Source: Aegilops tauschii subsp. strangulata (lineage: Eukaryota > Streptophyta > Magnoliopsida > Poales > Poaceae). Taken from it: a stretch of DNA of 64,000 nucleotides. Positions within the stretch are counted from its first letter, which is position 1. Every line of letters begins with the position of its first letter. Below the pieces are notes generated by a model that was not told the origin of the DNA, made no database searches, and saw only the letters and a list, made by a program, of their open reading frames with translations. The position numbers and the translations under genes are program-made. Shown piece after piece: positions 34,598 through 45,898 of this stretch. The stretch spans positions 250,265,135-250,329,134 of the forward strand of contig NC_053037.3 of assembly GCF_002575655.3 (NCBI RefSeq), read 5' to 3'.

Positions 34598-37143
34598 ATG
34601 GCAGGTTCACAAGCCGATGAGACTGATTGGGAGAACATGACGAACAAGGAGTTGCATGATAAATTTCAGCAAATGATGAGTGGCCAGGTGGGAGATGTGC
34701 TACACAGATTTGAAGAGGCTATGGAGAAGATAGATGCCGTGGAGAAGTCGTTCGAGACAAAGCTGGATAACAAGTTTACTGAATTACTCAAGCGTCTTCC
34801 CCAACCACCACCGGCTGCACAAGTCGCACCTCTACAACAACAACAACCACATCTCCAACGCCGCCTTCCAAATCAAGTGGGACGGGCACAGCGCGTTCCA
34901 ATTGAGACTAGTCAAAATTCGGGTGCTGCTGCACCTACTGTTGATGCTTCTTTGGCTCCTGCTCCTGCGGCGGCTGAGGAGGATGACGATTATGCGGGCG
35001 ATTATGAGGATGAGGTTGATCAAAATCAGAACTACGTGCAGCCACCAGCACCACCACCAGCAGGTCGACCTCAGGTATATATTCGCAACGGTAGGCCGGC
35101 ACCACCACCTCAGGTACGAGATCATGACCATCTCCCTAAACTGAAATTGAATATTCCACCATTTGAGGGTAGATATGTTCCTGATATATATCTTACTTGG
35201 GAGTTAGAAACTGAACAATGATTTACATGTTTACAATATCCTGAGGACAGACGTGTTCCTGCTGCTGTTTGTGCTTTCACTAGCTTTGCATGTGTTTGGT
35301 GGTCTGAACATTGTAGATTATATCCTGTTCCAGCTACTTGGGCTGCTTTGAAAACTGCTATGCGTACTCGTTGGGTTCCACCATATTATCAACGTGAATT
35401 ACTTCAAAAATTGCAGCGTTTAAGACAAGGGAAAAATTCTGTAGAAGAATATTATCAGGAATTACAAACTGGCATGATTAGATGTGGTATTGTTGAGGAG
35501 AATGAAGCTATGCTTGCACGTTTTATGGGTGGATTAAATAAAAAGATTCAGACCATTCTAGAGTATATGGATTATAATAATATCACTCGTTTATTCCATC
35601 TTGCTTGTAAAGCTGAACGTGAAGTGCAGGATCGACAGGCATTGGCGCGAACTAACTTTTCTGCAGGTCGACCTTCATCATGGACACCGCGTGCATCTTC
35701 TACTTCCACTTCACCATCACCTCCATCAGGTGCCACCTCCAGCCGTGATACAAGAAAGCAGACACAACCACCACCACTCTCTGCCAAGAGCACACCTGCC
35801 GGGCCTGCGCAGAGCTCTTCTTCTTCCATGGCATCGACAGGGCACACAAGTGATATTATTTGTCGTCGTTGTAAGGGAAGAGGACATTTTGCGAGAGAAT
35901 GCAAATCTCAGCGTGTAATGATTGCTACTGAGGATGGTGGGTATGAGTCCGCTAGTGACTATGATGAGGAGACTTTGGCTCTTATTACCTGTGAAGAACA
36001 TGGTGAGATGATTCTGAAAATGAGACGCAGTGCATGGCTCCTGAAGACGCTGACAGGTATGAATGTTTAGTTGCTCAACGTGTTTTGAGTGTGCAGGTCA
36101 CACAAGCAGAGCAAAATCAGAGGCATAATTTGTTCCATACAAAGGGAGTTGTGAAGGAACGTTCTGTTCGCGTCATCATAGATGGAGGGAGCTGTAACAA
36201 CTTGGCTAGCATGGAGATGGTGGAGAAGCTATCTCTCACCACAAGACCACATCCACATCCTTACTACATCCAATGGTTCAACAACAGCGGCAAGGTTAAG
36301 GTAACACGTACTGTTCGTGTGCATTTTAGTATCTCTACATATGCTGATTATGTTGATTGTGATGTGGTACCCATGCAAGCATGTTCCTTATTACTAGGTA
36401 GACCATGGCAATTTGATAAAAATTCTGTACACCATGGTAGAAACAATCAGTATACTCTTGTTCATAAGGATAAAAATATTACTTTGCTTCCTATGACTCC
36501 TGATTCCATTTTGAAAGATGACATTAATAGAGCTAATAAAGCAAAACAGGAGAAAAATAAGAGTGAAAATCAGATTGTGGCAAATGAATTTGCGCAACAA
36601 ATGAAACCTAATAATAAACCATCTAGTGTTGTTTCTGAAATTAAATTGAAAAGTGCTTGTTTACTTGCCACAAAATCTGATATTGATGAGCTAGATTTCA
36701 GCAAATCTGTTTGCTATGCTTTTGTGTGCAAAGAGGCATTATTTTCATTCGAGGACGTGCCTTCCTCTTTGCCCCCTGCTGTCATTAACATTTTGCAGGA
36801 GTTCGCTGACGTCTTCCCACAAGACGTGCCACCGGGAATACCACCTATTCGAGGGATTGAGCATCAAATTGACTTAATTCCCGGTGCATTGCTACCCAAC
36901 CGTGAACCATACCGTACCAATCCAGAGGAGACGAAGGAGATTATGCGTCAAGTACAGGAGCTGCTCGACAAAGGTTATATACGCGAATCTCTTAGTCCTT
37001 GTGCTGTTCCTATTATACTAGTGCCTAAAAAGGATGGTACGTCGCGTATGTGTGTTGATCGTAGAGGCATTAATAACATTACTATTCGTTATCGTCATCC
37101 TATTCCTAGGCTAGATGATATGCTTGATGAATTGAGTGGCTCT
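34598..37143 (+). pseudogene. gag-pol: A3 gag-protease-RT, truncated
   Basis: ATG at 34598 (aaccATGgc). Gag core and CCHC knuckle ([14 protein letters not shown]) as in A2, protease [12 protein letters not shown] start to [14 protein letters not shown]. Lesions: CGA-to-TGA stop at 35219-35221 in gag; a one-base deletion near 36004 between knuckle and protease; Cys to Arg in the RT VDCRG motif. The gene stops around 37143, where it joins unrelated sequence, so RT palm, RNase H and integrase are gone. Confidence 0.9.
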
Positions 37144-37388
37144 ATGACGTCCCTCGTACTCTTGATCCAGTTGAGGCCGAGGGAGAGTTCCACCAGCACG
37201 ACGGCGTGGCGACGGTGATGATGATGTTACCGGCGCAGGGCTTCGCCTAAGCACTATGATGATATGACCGAGGTGTGTAACTGTGGAGGGGGGCACCGCA
37301 CACGGCTAAGACAAATCTTGAGTCCTTTGGGGCGCCCCTGGCCATGTATATAAAGGAGGGGAGGGAAGAGGCGGCCTGCCCAAGGGGG
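37144..37388 (+). other. Orphan LTR-like fragment of another family
   Basis: tgacgtccctcgtactcttg... does not match families A-D. It ends with a TATA-like tatataaaggagggg (about 37348-37362) and GC-rich sequence, as expected of a Gypsy U3/R region. I cannot name the family. It sits between truncated A3 and LTR-B1. Confidence 0.4.
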
Positions 37389-38276
37389 TGATGAGGACAT
37401 GGCTACCACAGTTACACCCATATCCCCTACTGTTTTACCTCTTGGAACAGTTGCTAGAGCTCAGATACGCCAGTTAAATTTATCAGGTACTTTCATTTCT
37501 TGGTAATGTTTCTAATGTTCATGAGAATATGATGCTGCCTAACTTAGATACATTTGTGTTGCTTGCAATTGAAGGGCCTAGCACGGACAAGAAGGTTGAA
37601 CATTGGAGCATGGTCAAGCATGGAGATGAAGGTGCGTGCGAAGAGAACAAGATCGGAGGTTCAAGTGGAGATTTCTGGACTTTGAAGCCACCATGATGAC
37701 ATACAAGATGGTGGACAAAATATACAAGATGGCCTTTCATTAATTTCGTCCATAGCTTATTATTGGTGTTGCGCCACCTTATTTTGGGCCAGGCCCATGT
37801 AATCTATTTTTAGAGTCCATATTGTAGGGAAAACGACTTAGGAGGTGTTTTAGTCCCACCTTGCCAAGGGTGGACAAAATCCCCTCATTTTCCCTATAAA
37901 TATAGCCCTTAAGGCATCGTTTAGACTTGGGTTTTATTTAGTTAAAAGTTAGCCATCACTGCAACTTCGTGTACTTCGTTTGTGTCGAACCACCAGACCA
38001 AGACCGCTTATGAAACCCCACTTTTATCAATACTTCATCCATACTTGCAATATTCAGATTGCTTAATCATATTCTTGCTTGTTCTTCGATTGCTTGCAGG
38101 AATAGACCTTCGTGGTCAGGTTGATCATGCTCCAGCGTGGTCAATAACCTCTCAGAGTTGGTTTAGCGATTGCTAAGGCGCAATGTCGTGCACGTTTGTA
38201 GTCGGATCGTCAAAGTCGTCTCCACCAAATCGATAGTTATCACCTCATCGAAAGATCGGGACCCTTGCCTCTATCA
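37389..38276 (+). repeat. B1: complete LTR-B
   Basis: 888 bp, TGATGAGGACATGGCTACC...CTCTATCA. Related to LTR-A in its coding start ([23 protein letters not shown] tail) and at both ends, diverged between. It is joined head to tail to a second LTR-B at 38277-38278. Confidence 0.85.
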
Positions 38277-38709
38277 AGAGGACATGGCTACCACAGTTAC
38301 ACCCATATCCCCTACTGTTTTACCTCTTGGAACAGTTGCTAGAGCTCAGATACGCCAGTTTAATTATCAGGTACTTTTGTTTCTTGGTAATGTTTCTAAT
38401 GTTCATGAGAATATGATGCTGCCTAACTTAGATACATTCGTGTTGCTTGCAATTGAAGGGCCTAGCACGGACAAGAAGGTTGAACATTGGAGCATGGTCA
38501 AGCACGGAGATGAAGGTGCGTGCGAAGAGAACAAGAACGGAGGTTCAAGTGGAGATTTCTGGACTTTGAAGCCACCATGATGACATACAAGATGGTGGAC
38601 AAAATATACAAGATGGCCTTTCATTAATTCCGTCCATAGCTTATTATTGGTGTTGCGCCACCTTATTTTGGGCCAGGCCCATGTAATTTATTTTTAGAGT
38701 CCATATTGT
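38277..38709 (+). repeat. B2: LTR-B, left part (split by C2)
   Basis: Starts agaggacatggc, lacking the first four or five bases of the LTR. Frame 38281-38580 encodes the tail ending in FWTLKPP without a stop. Continues at 43470 after C2 (duplication attgt at 38705-38709 and 43465-43469). Confidence 0.88.
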
Positions 38710-39691
38710 TGATGAGGACATGACTACCTTTGATACGACCAAAAATATTGCATATATGCATATTTGTCAGGTGATTTCTAGTGCAAACTATTCAATAATC
38801 TATTTATGTTATACAGAACAAAAATACTTCACACACTTTTGTGTTTTGTCTAATTGCAGGTGTATGAGACATTTGTGCAATCCACATATGAAGATTAGGG
38901 AGAAAGAGATGTTTACTTGCTGTTCAAAAAGTTCTCTCACGTCACTTTTGGCCGAAGAGAAGATAGAGTCCAAGTCTCTCACGTTCTGGATTCAGATTCG
39001 GACTGCACAGACATACCTGACTCAAAACGCCAACAACTTTTTCATACGGACTCCGAATTGGGTGATTCTTTTTTTGTTGGAAACTAGATTTCGTGCTCTT
39101 TCCAACCCAGTTGGATTCACCTTTAAATTCGTCCGGAGCATTGAGTTATGGTCGAAACAATCTGACGTTGCACCAGAATCCGAGTCAAACTACAAGTCCA
39201 AAGGTGTTGCATCACCTCCACTTGGGCCCATGAGCCTTGTACGACCTAGGGTTGGTTTTAGGCTGCCTTGGGACGTCCTCCCACCTCCTTGGCCGCCACC
39301 CCTTGCTCCTATATAAGTAGATCCATCTAGTAGCTTTTTTCTTGGAATTTGTTTAGTTAAAAGTTAGCCATTGCAACTTCGTGTACTTCGTTTGTGTCCA
39401 ACGACCAGACCAAGACCGCTTACGGATTCCCACCACTATCAATACTTCATATATATTCGCAATATTCAGATTCCATTATCATATTCTTGCTCGTTCTTCG
39501 ATTGCTTGCAGGAATAGACCTTCGTGGTCAGGCTGATCGTGCTTCCGGCATCGTCAGTAACCTCAGGAGATTGGTTTAGCGATTGATAAGGCGCAACGTC
39601 GTGCACGTTTGTAGTCGGATCGTCAAAGTCGTCTCTACCAAATCGATAGTTATCATCTCATCGAAAGATCGGGACACCTTTGCCTCTATCA
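38710..39691 (+). repeat. 5' LTR of C2 (LTR-C with intron-like segment)
   Basis: 982 bp. TATA element tatataag at 39310-39317. The 89-bp GT...AG segment lies at 38771-38859. A 198-codon frame (38720-39316) passes through that segment and shifts out of the frame used by C1 downstream. Confidence 0.9.
38771..38859 (+). other. Candidate spliceosomal intron in LTR-C (C2 5' LTR)
   Basis: 89 bp, begins GTGATTT after CAG and ends TTGTCTAATTGCAG before GTG. It is AT-rich with a T-rich 3' end and a possible CTAAT branch site. Precisely absent from the C1 LTR. The flanking CAGGTG direct repeat allows deletion by slippage as an alternative. Confidence 0.6.
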
Positions 39692-39693
39692 AG

Positions 39694-39702
39694 TGGTATC
39701 AG
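39694..39702 (+). other. Primer binding site of C2
   Basis: TGGTATCAG two bases after the LTR, as in E1. Confidence 0.75.
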
Positions 39703-41084
39703 TTTTCAGGTTGCTCGGTGAGAATTTCCAGTTTCCCCTAGATTAGATTTATTTTCTTACCTATTGTCCAAGAAAAAGCCACAAAAAAGTTAGATCTATT
39801 CATCCTTTTGTCCAAGCCAGTCTGAGCCTTTGCAATTTTCTATTCATTGTTTGCATTATTGAATTATCGGTTGCATCGTCGTGTCGAGTTGCTGGTCTTA
39901 GGGTCTAGTTCGTTTAGAGTTTCGAGTTCTGTTCACATTAGTCACGTCGCCGCTGCATTGTTATCCCTTCTGCTGTCCACCACACCATCCATCAAATTCC
40001 ACCATGTGCTACCCATAGTTCATTGTCACAATCATAGTTGAGGTCGTTCACATCTTCGCTTGATCCAATCTGCATCTTATCTAGTTTGTCTTGGAAAGAG
40101 GGAGAGAAAAAAAAGACAGAGAAAAAAAAAGAAAAAGAAGTCAGAAAAAAAGAGAAAGAAAAAAAGTGTGAGGAAAAAAAGAGAGAAGAAAAAAAAACAA
40201 AATTCGGATCTATCTGGACTCAATCTCGTAGTTGAATTCGGATTGGAATCTGTTTTGTGCACTGTTTAGTAAAACAGGCATACCTTCCTCATACGAAGTC
40301 CGTTTTGACTCCGCGAGTACTCAAATGAAAGCTAGCGACGAGCCGCATCTAAATAGTTGCAGAGACTAGTTCAATATTTGACACCTCAAAATCGTCTTCT
40401 AAATAGGTCTTTTTGCCCTCCGAAGTTCGCGGACACAGCTTATTCCAGTTTTTCAAGCCAGTTTCAGAATTCTTTCACTCCTCATATCAACTCGGAATTG
40501 AGTGATTCTTTTTGCATTGGAAAGCTTGAGTTAGTAGCATTCTTTGAAAAAAATTATCAGAAAATTGGCACAAACTTTTCAAGAGGAAAGTTGGAGAGAG
40601 TTGTTGTATATCCTGCTTGGCAGTTGTTTTTCATCATTATCTTTACTGCCGTTGTGATCTTCACTTATATCTTGCTGTCCAGAGCTACTTAGTATCCTTC
40701 ATTGATGCTAGTTGTGCTACGCCGTGACCTCATTAGTGTTCTAGGCTCGCGTCTCTAGTCCGGTCTAGCCTAGGACCAGCACAGTACCGTCGTTGAGCGT
40801 TTTTTCAACATTGCATCTCTGAATTGATTATTGCTAATATTTTGCTACCATATATAGCCAACCCAGCTCCACATATTTCTACACCGTGTATACGTACGTT
40901 CCCCTGGCAATCGCTTTACTCAATCTTTGGAGTTATTTGACACCGCTGGTTGCCTGTCACCACCTGCTGCTTGGTAAGAACTTGTAAGATATTGATATTT
41001 GCTTTACTGTGAGCGCTTTACCACCACATCCTAGTAGTTCATAGGAACATTATTCTTGAATTTTGTTTCTTGTTTCTACTAATC
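39703..41084 (+). other. C2 leader
   Basis: About 1.4 kb: purine-rich stretch (40097-40200), region shared with E1 and C1, hairpin 40741-40773. Short frames such as 40357-40692 are not conserved as protein between copies and are not called. Confidence 0.8.
40741..40773 (+). promoter_or_regulatory. Conserved leader hairpin, C2 copy
   Basis: CTAGGCT (40741-40747) / AGCCTAG (40767-40773), about 310 bp upstream of gag. Confidence 0.55.
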
Positions 41085-42443
41085 ATGACAGGATCTAGAG
41101 TCAATTCATGGGGTTTGTCGATCGTGGGAGATGTGCCATCACCTATGCAAATACCACAACCGTCACGAGAGGTGCACAAACATCCAAATGCACATGATCA
41201 GGTTAATGTTTCTATACCACCATTTAATGGCCGTTTTAGACCTGCTTTATATATTGAATGGGAGTTTGACCTAAATAATATATTTGCTTCCAATAATTTT
41301 GATGTACGTAAAAAAGTTAAGGTTGCGGTTGGTTCTTTCACTGGTTATGCTGTAGTTTGGTGGAGTGAATACTGTCGGTTACACCCTAATGATATACCTA
41401 CTACTTGGGATGATTTGAAACTTGCCATGCGACATACATTCGTTCCCGCTTATTATACTCGTGACATGATTACAAAGTTGCAACATTTAAAACAAGGTAG
41501 TGACACCGTAACGAAATATTATGATACTTTACAAACTACCTTGCTGCATTCCTCTTTAGAAGAAAGTGAAGAAGATTTTATGGATAGATTTTGGGGAGGA
41601 TTAAATCGTGACATTCAGGAGATACTAATACATGAAGAGTGTTATCCTATGGACCATTTGTTTCATCTTGCTTGCAAAGCTGAACAGGAAATAAAACGAC
41701 GTGTTGCGCACAAGGAGAACAAGCGCGAGATGCACATTACAAGAGTTGATACGGTTGTCCCTTCAACTACTAAGCATACTATGACAACCACATCCGTTGT
41801 TGTGAGGACTACATCACCTCCACCATGTGACACATCATCACCGAGAGTGCCTACCTCATCTGAGTTGATCATAAGAGGTAATGACAAAGGTACTAATCTT
41901 CCACTTCCACATGAGTATGATGAATGTCTTGTCAATTTAAGTGCACCATGCGGTGAGCTACCCACTACTTTGATCACACCAGCTACCTTAGAGGACTATG
42001 TTGATGATTTGACTTTGCCATGTGATCAAACAATTTTGAGTGAGCCCATTGAATTAACTATCGATGCAAAAGAATCAAGTGAATCAGGGAATAAATCAGA
42101 TTTGGATCAAATATGTTTGAAAATAATTGTGCCAATGTTTAATCATTTTGATATGACCTCTAATCTTGGTGATGGTTCATCAATGTTGGGATGGTTTAAT
42201 GATGAATATTGTCAATCTTTTCATATGAATAAGAGCTTCACTTATATGTGCAAACTGAGTTGCAATACTTTCATGCCTTCTACTTCTTGTGATAATATTT
42301 TGGCTTTATATTTTATTAACTATGAAAGTTACTCATGTATACATGTGTCATATGTGCAAAATCCACGGGAAGTAAAAATGGATGACATATACATATACAA
42401 CATGTACACCTTGTCTCTTTTGGTTAGCCACATTTCAGATTAA
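41085..42443 (+). CDS. gag: C2 Gag-like protein, intact 452-codon frame
   Basis: ATG 41085. Gag core at about residues 40-205: [80 protein letters not shown] Thr/Ser/Pro linker and an extension (about 350-445) with FNHFDMTSNLGD, MCKLSCNTFMPSTSCDN and MDDIYIYNMYTL follow. No CCHC knuckle. Compared with E1, about 30 residues after NLGDGS are missing. An extra G near 42421 changes the last residues and makes the frame stop at 42443, before the polypurine tract; E1 and C1 run on into the LTR. Likely role: particle protein packaging its own RNA. Confidence 0.85.
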   Translation: MTGSRVNSWGLSIVGDVPSPMQIPQPSREVHKHPNAHDQVNVSIPPFNGRFRPALYIEWEFDLNNIFASNNFDVRKKVKVAVGSFTGYAVVWWSEYCRLHPNDIPTTWDDLKLAMRHTFVPAYYTRDMITKLQHLKQGSDTVTKYYDTLQTTLLHSSLEESEEDFMDRFWGGLNRDIQEILIHEECYPMDHLFHLACKAEQEIKRRVAHKENKREMHITRVDTVVPSTTKHTMTTTSVVVRTTSPPPCDTSSPRVPTSSELIIRGNDKGTNLPLPHEYDECLVNLSAPCGELPTTLITPATLEDYVDDLTLPCDQTILSEPIELTIDAKESSESGNKSDLDQICLKIIVPMFNHFDMTSNLGDGSSMLGWFNDEYCQSFHMNKSFTYMCKLSCNTFMPSTSCDNILALYFINYESYSCIHVSYVQNPREVKMDDIYIYNMYTLSLLVSHISD

Positions 42444-42467
42444 GCAACGCCGAGGACGGCTTTGTTT

Positions 42468-42482
42468 TCAAGAAAGGGAGGA
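42468..42482 (+). other. Polypurine tract of C2
   Basis: caagaaagggagga directly before TGATGAGG. Confidence 0.8.
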
Positions 42483-43464
42483 TGATGAGGACATGACTAC
42501 CTTTGATACGACCAAAAATATTGCATATATGCATATTTGTCAGGTGATTTCTAGTGCAAACTATTCAATAATCTATTTATGTTATACAGAACAAAAATAC
42601 TTCACACACTTTTGTGTTTTGTCTAATTGCAGGTGTATGAGACATTTGTGCAATCCACATATGAAGATTAGGGAGAAAGAGATGTTTACTTGCTGTTCAA
42701 AAAGTTCTCTCACGTCACTTTTGGCCGAAGAGAAGATAGAGTCCAAGTCTCTCACGTTCTGGATTCAGATTCGGACTGCACAGACATACCTGACTCAAAA
42801 CGCCAACAACTTTTTCATACGGACTCCGAATTGGGTGATTCTTTTTTTGTTGGAAACTAGATTTCGTGCTCTTTCCAACCCAGTTGGATTCACCTTTAAA
42901 TTCGTCCGGAGCATTGAGTTATGGTCGAAACAATCTGACGTTGCACCAGAATCCGAGTCAAACTACAAGTCCAAAGGTGTTGCATCACCTCCACTTGGGC
43001 CCATGAGCCTTGTACGACCTAGGGTTGGTTTTAGGCTGCCTTGGGACGTCCTCCCACCTCCTTGGCCGCCACCCCTTGCTCCTATATAAGTAGATCCATC
43101 TAGTAGCTTTTTTCTTGGAATTTGTTTAGTTAAAAGTTAGCCATTGCAACTTCGTGTACTTCGTTTGTGTCCAACGACCAGACCAAGACCGCTTACGGAT
43201 TCCCACCACTATCAATACTTCATATATATTCGCAATATTCAGATTCCATTATCATATTCTTGCTCGTTCTTCGATTGCTTGCAGGAATAGACCTTCGTGG
43301 TCAGGCTGATCGTGCTTCCGGCATCGTCAGTAACCTCAGGAGATTGGTTTAGCGATTGATAAGGCGCAACGTCGTGCACGTTTGTAGTCGGATCGTCAAA
43401 GTCGTCTCTACCAAATCGATAGTTATCATCTCATCGAAAGATCGGGACACCCTCGCCTCTATCA
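42483..43464 (+). repeat. 3' LTR of C2
   Basis: 982 bp, nearly identical to the 5' LTR; carries the intron-like segment at 42544-42632. Confidence 0.92.
42544..42632 (+). other. Candidate spliceosomal intron in LTR-C (C2 3' LTR)
   Basis: Same 89 bp as 38771-38859. This copy, at the 3' end of the genomic RNA, is the one whose removal by splicing would be copied into both LTRs of a new insertion. Confidence 0.6.
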
Positions 43465-43811
43465 ATTGTAGGGAAAATGACTTAGGAGGTGTTTTAGTCC
43501 CACCTTGCCAAGGGTGGACAAAATCCCCTCTCTTTTCCCTATAAATATAGCCCTTAAGGGATCGTTTAGACTTGGGTTTTATTTAGTTAAAAGTTAGCCA
43601 TCACTGCAACTTCATGTACTTCGTTTGTGTCGAACGACCAGACCAAGACCGCTTATGAAACCCCACTTTTATCAATACTTCATCCATACTTGCAATATTC
43701 AGATTGCTTAATCATATTCTTGCTTGTTCTTCGATTGCTTGCAGAAATAGACCTTCGTGGTCAGGTTGATCATGCTCCAGCGTGGTCAATAACCTCTCAG
43801 AGTTGGTTTAG
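43465..43811 (+). repeat. B2: LTR-B, right part, truncated
   Basis: Resumes after C2 (attgt duplicate, then agggaaaatgac) and runs to ttggtttag, where the 5' LTR of A4 begins. The last ~110 bp of the LTR are absent. Confidence 0.85.
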
Positions 43812-44728
43812 TGATGAGGACATCAATACCATTGTTACACCCACAGCCCCTGCTGCTATACATACTGGACCAATTACTAGAGCTCGCGCACGCCAATTAA
43901 ATTACTAGGTACTTTCGTTTCTTGGTAATGATTCTAATGTTCATGAGAATATGATGCTGCCTAAATTGGATACATTTGTTTTGCTTACAAATGAAGGGCC
44001 TAGCTTTGAGAAGGATGAACATTGGAGCAAGAACAAGCATGGAGATGATGGCATGCGCATGGGGAACAAGAACGGAGTTACAAGTGATGATTTCAGGACG
44101 TTGAAGCCACCATAATGCGTGCATGAAGCCTTGAACGAAATATACAAGATGCTACTTCATAACTTTCATCCAGAGGCTATTCTAGGTGCTGCGTCACCTT
44201 ATTATTGGGCCAGACCCATGTAATTTCGAAATACTTGAGTATAGGCTGTTTTTAGAGTCCGTATGTGTGGGGAAACAAGAGATAGGGTTGGTTTCGGACC
44301 CCTTCCCCAACGGCCACGAAATTCCCCCCTCTTCCTCCATATATACAGCCCTTAGGGCGTCGTTTAGACTTTGGGTTTTGTTTAGATTAAAAGTTCGCCA
44401 TAGCTGCAACTTCGCGTACTTCGTTTGTGTTCAACGACCAGACAAAGGCGTCACAGAACCCCACCTTGATCAATAAAGCTTTCATCTTATATTCGCAATA
44501 TCCAGATTGCAATCTCAGTTTCTTGCTTGTTCTTCGTTTGCTCGCAGGAAACAGACCCTCGTGGTCAGGTTGATCGTGCTCCGGCATGGTCAATAACCTC
44601 TCGGAGTTGGTTTAGCGATTGCTAAGGCGCGACGTCATCGCACGTTCGTAGTCGGATCGTCAAAGTCGACTTCCACCAAAGCGATATCCATCATCTCATC
44701 GAAAGACGGGACACCTTAGCCTCTATCA
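43812..44728 (+). repeat. 5' LTR of A4
   Basis: 917 bp. The tail frame is interrupted by a stop (ttactag near 43906), unlike the 3' LTR. Confidence 0.9.
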
Positions 44729-45898
44729 AGTGGTATAAGATTTCCAGGTTGCTCGGTGAGATTTTACAGTTTTTCGTAGTTTAGATCGAGTTTGTTCTTC
44801 ATACCTATAGTCCACGAAAAGGCCAAAAAAATTTGGGTTAGTTCATCCTATCCGAACCAAGCTGAGACTTTGCATAATCTTTTCTGTGTTTGCTTTGTTG
44901 AATTTGCGGTTGCATCGTCGTGTCAAGTTGCTGGTCTTAGCGTCTAATCCTTTAGAGTTTCGAGTTCTGTTCACAGGTTGTCACGTCGCCGCTGCCATAT
45001 ATCACCACCGCATCATCATCATCGCTGCTGCCATATACCACCACCGCACCAACTTCATCGCCGCTGCCATATACCACCACCACATATTCACCGCCAATCC
45101 GAGTCCATATACGCCACCACATATCCACCGCCATCACGCCAATCCGAGTACACCTGCAACGTATATCCGCCACCAGTCCGAGTTCCACCAGATTCATCTC
45201 CGCCACCAGTCCGAGTTCCACCAGATTCATCTTCGCCACCAGTCCTAGTTCAAGTCCAGTATTTTGTTACTCTGTTTTGGATTTCCAGATCACGCCATAC
45301 TCCGAGTCGTGACAGAGAAGGACTCCCAAACTTCTGTGTTACCCGCAGTAGAAAAATAGTTCCAGTTTCAAAAAAAACTAAGTCTGGAAAATTCGGGCTA
45401 GGCAGTTTTTACACCATTTGTAGACTTTTTCGAAGAAAAAAATTGTTGCGGAGCAAAAAAAAAGAGGAAAAAAAGTGAAAAAAAGAGAAAAAAATTCAGA
45501 GTGTGCTCCTCCCTTGTTTACGTGCAGCGCCGTGATTTTGTTAGTGTTCTAGGCTCACGTCTCTAGCACGGTCTAGCCTAGGACCAGCACAGTACCGTCG
45601 TTGAGTATTTATTCAACTTTGCATATCTGAATTGATTATTGCTGACCCTTTTTGCTACAATATTATAAGCCTTCCCAGCTCCACATACATCTACGTCGTG
45701 CGTTTGACTCTCCCTGGTAATCGCTCTATCCAAGCTTTGAGAGTTTTGACTACAACGGTTGCCGATCACCACCTGCTGCTGGGTAAGAACTGGTAAGAAT
45801 TTAAGATTCGCTTGAAGGATTTGTGACACACCACCATCACCACGACTTCCTAGTAGTCTGTAGGATCATATTCTTTTGTGTTTCTATTGCTGCTAACC
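44729..45898 (+). other. A4 primer site and leader
   Basis: Minisatellite at 44990-45245, nearly the same as the A1b array; hairpin at 45549-45581; poly(A/G) run 45430-45500. No gene seen. Confidence 0.8.
45549..45581 (+). promoter_or_regulatory. Conserved leader hairpin, A4 copy
   Basis: Arms intact (45549-45555, 45575-45581); one loop base differs (cacgt for cgcgt). Confidence 0.5.

Larger units (their letters stand above)
38710..43464 (+). mobile_element. C2: complete, young gag-only retrotransposon of family C
   Basis: 4755 bp with perfect 5-bp target duplication attgt. LTRs of 982 bp (38710-39691 and 42483-43464) at a constant offset of 3773; the only differences I saw are two T/C changes near the end (ctttgcctc versus cctcgcctc). 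It has primer site, leader with hairpin, one gag-like gene and polypurine tract, with no pol. It must borrow enzymes, most simply from family A, with which it shares both LTR ends, primer site and tract. Confidence 0.93.
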
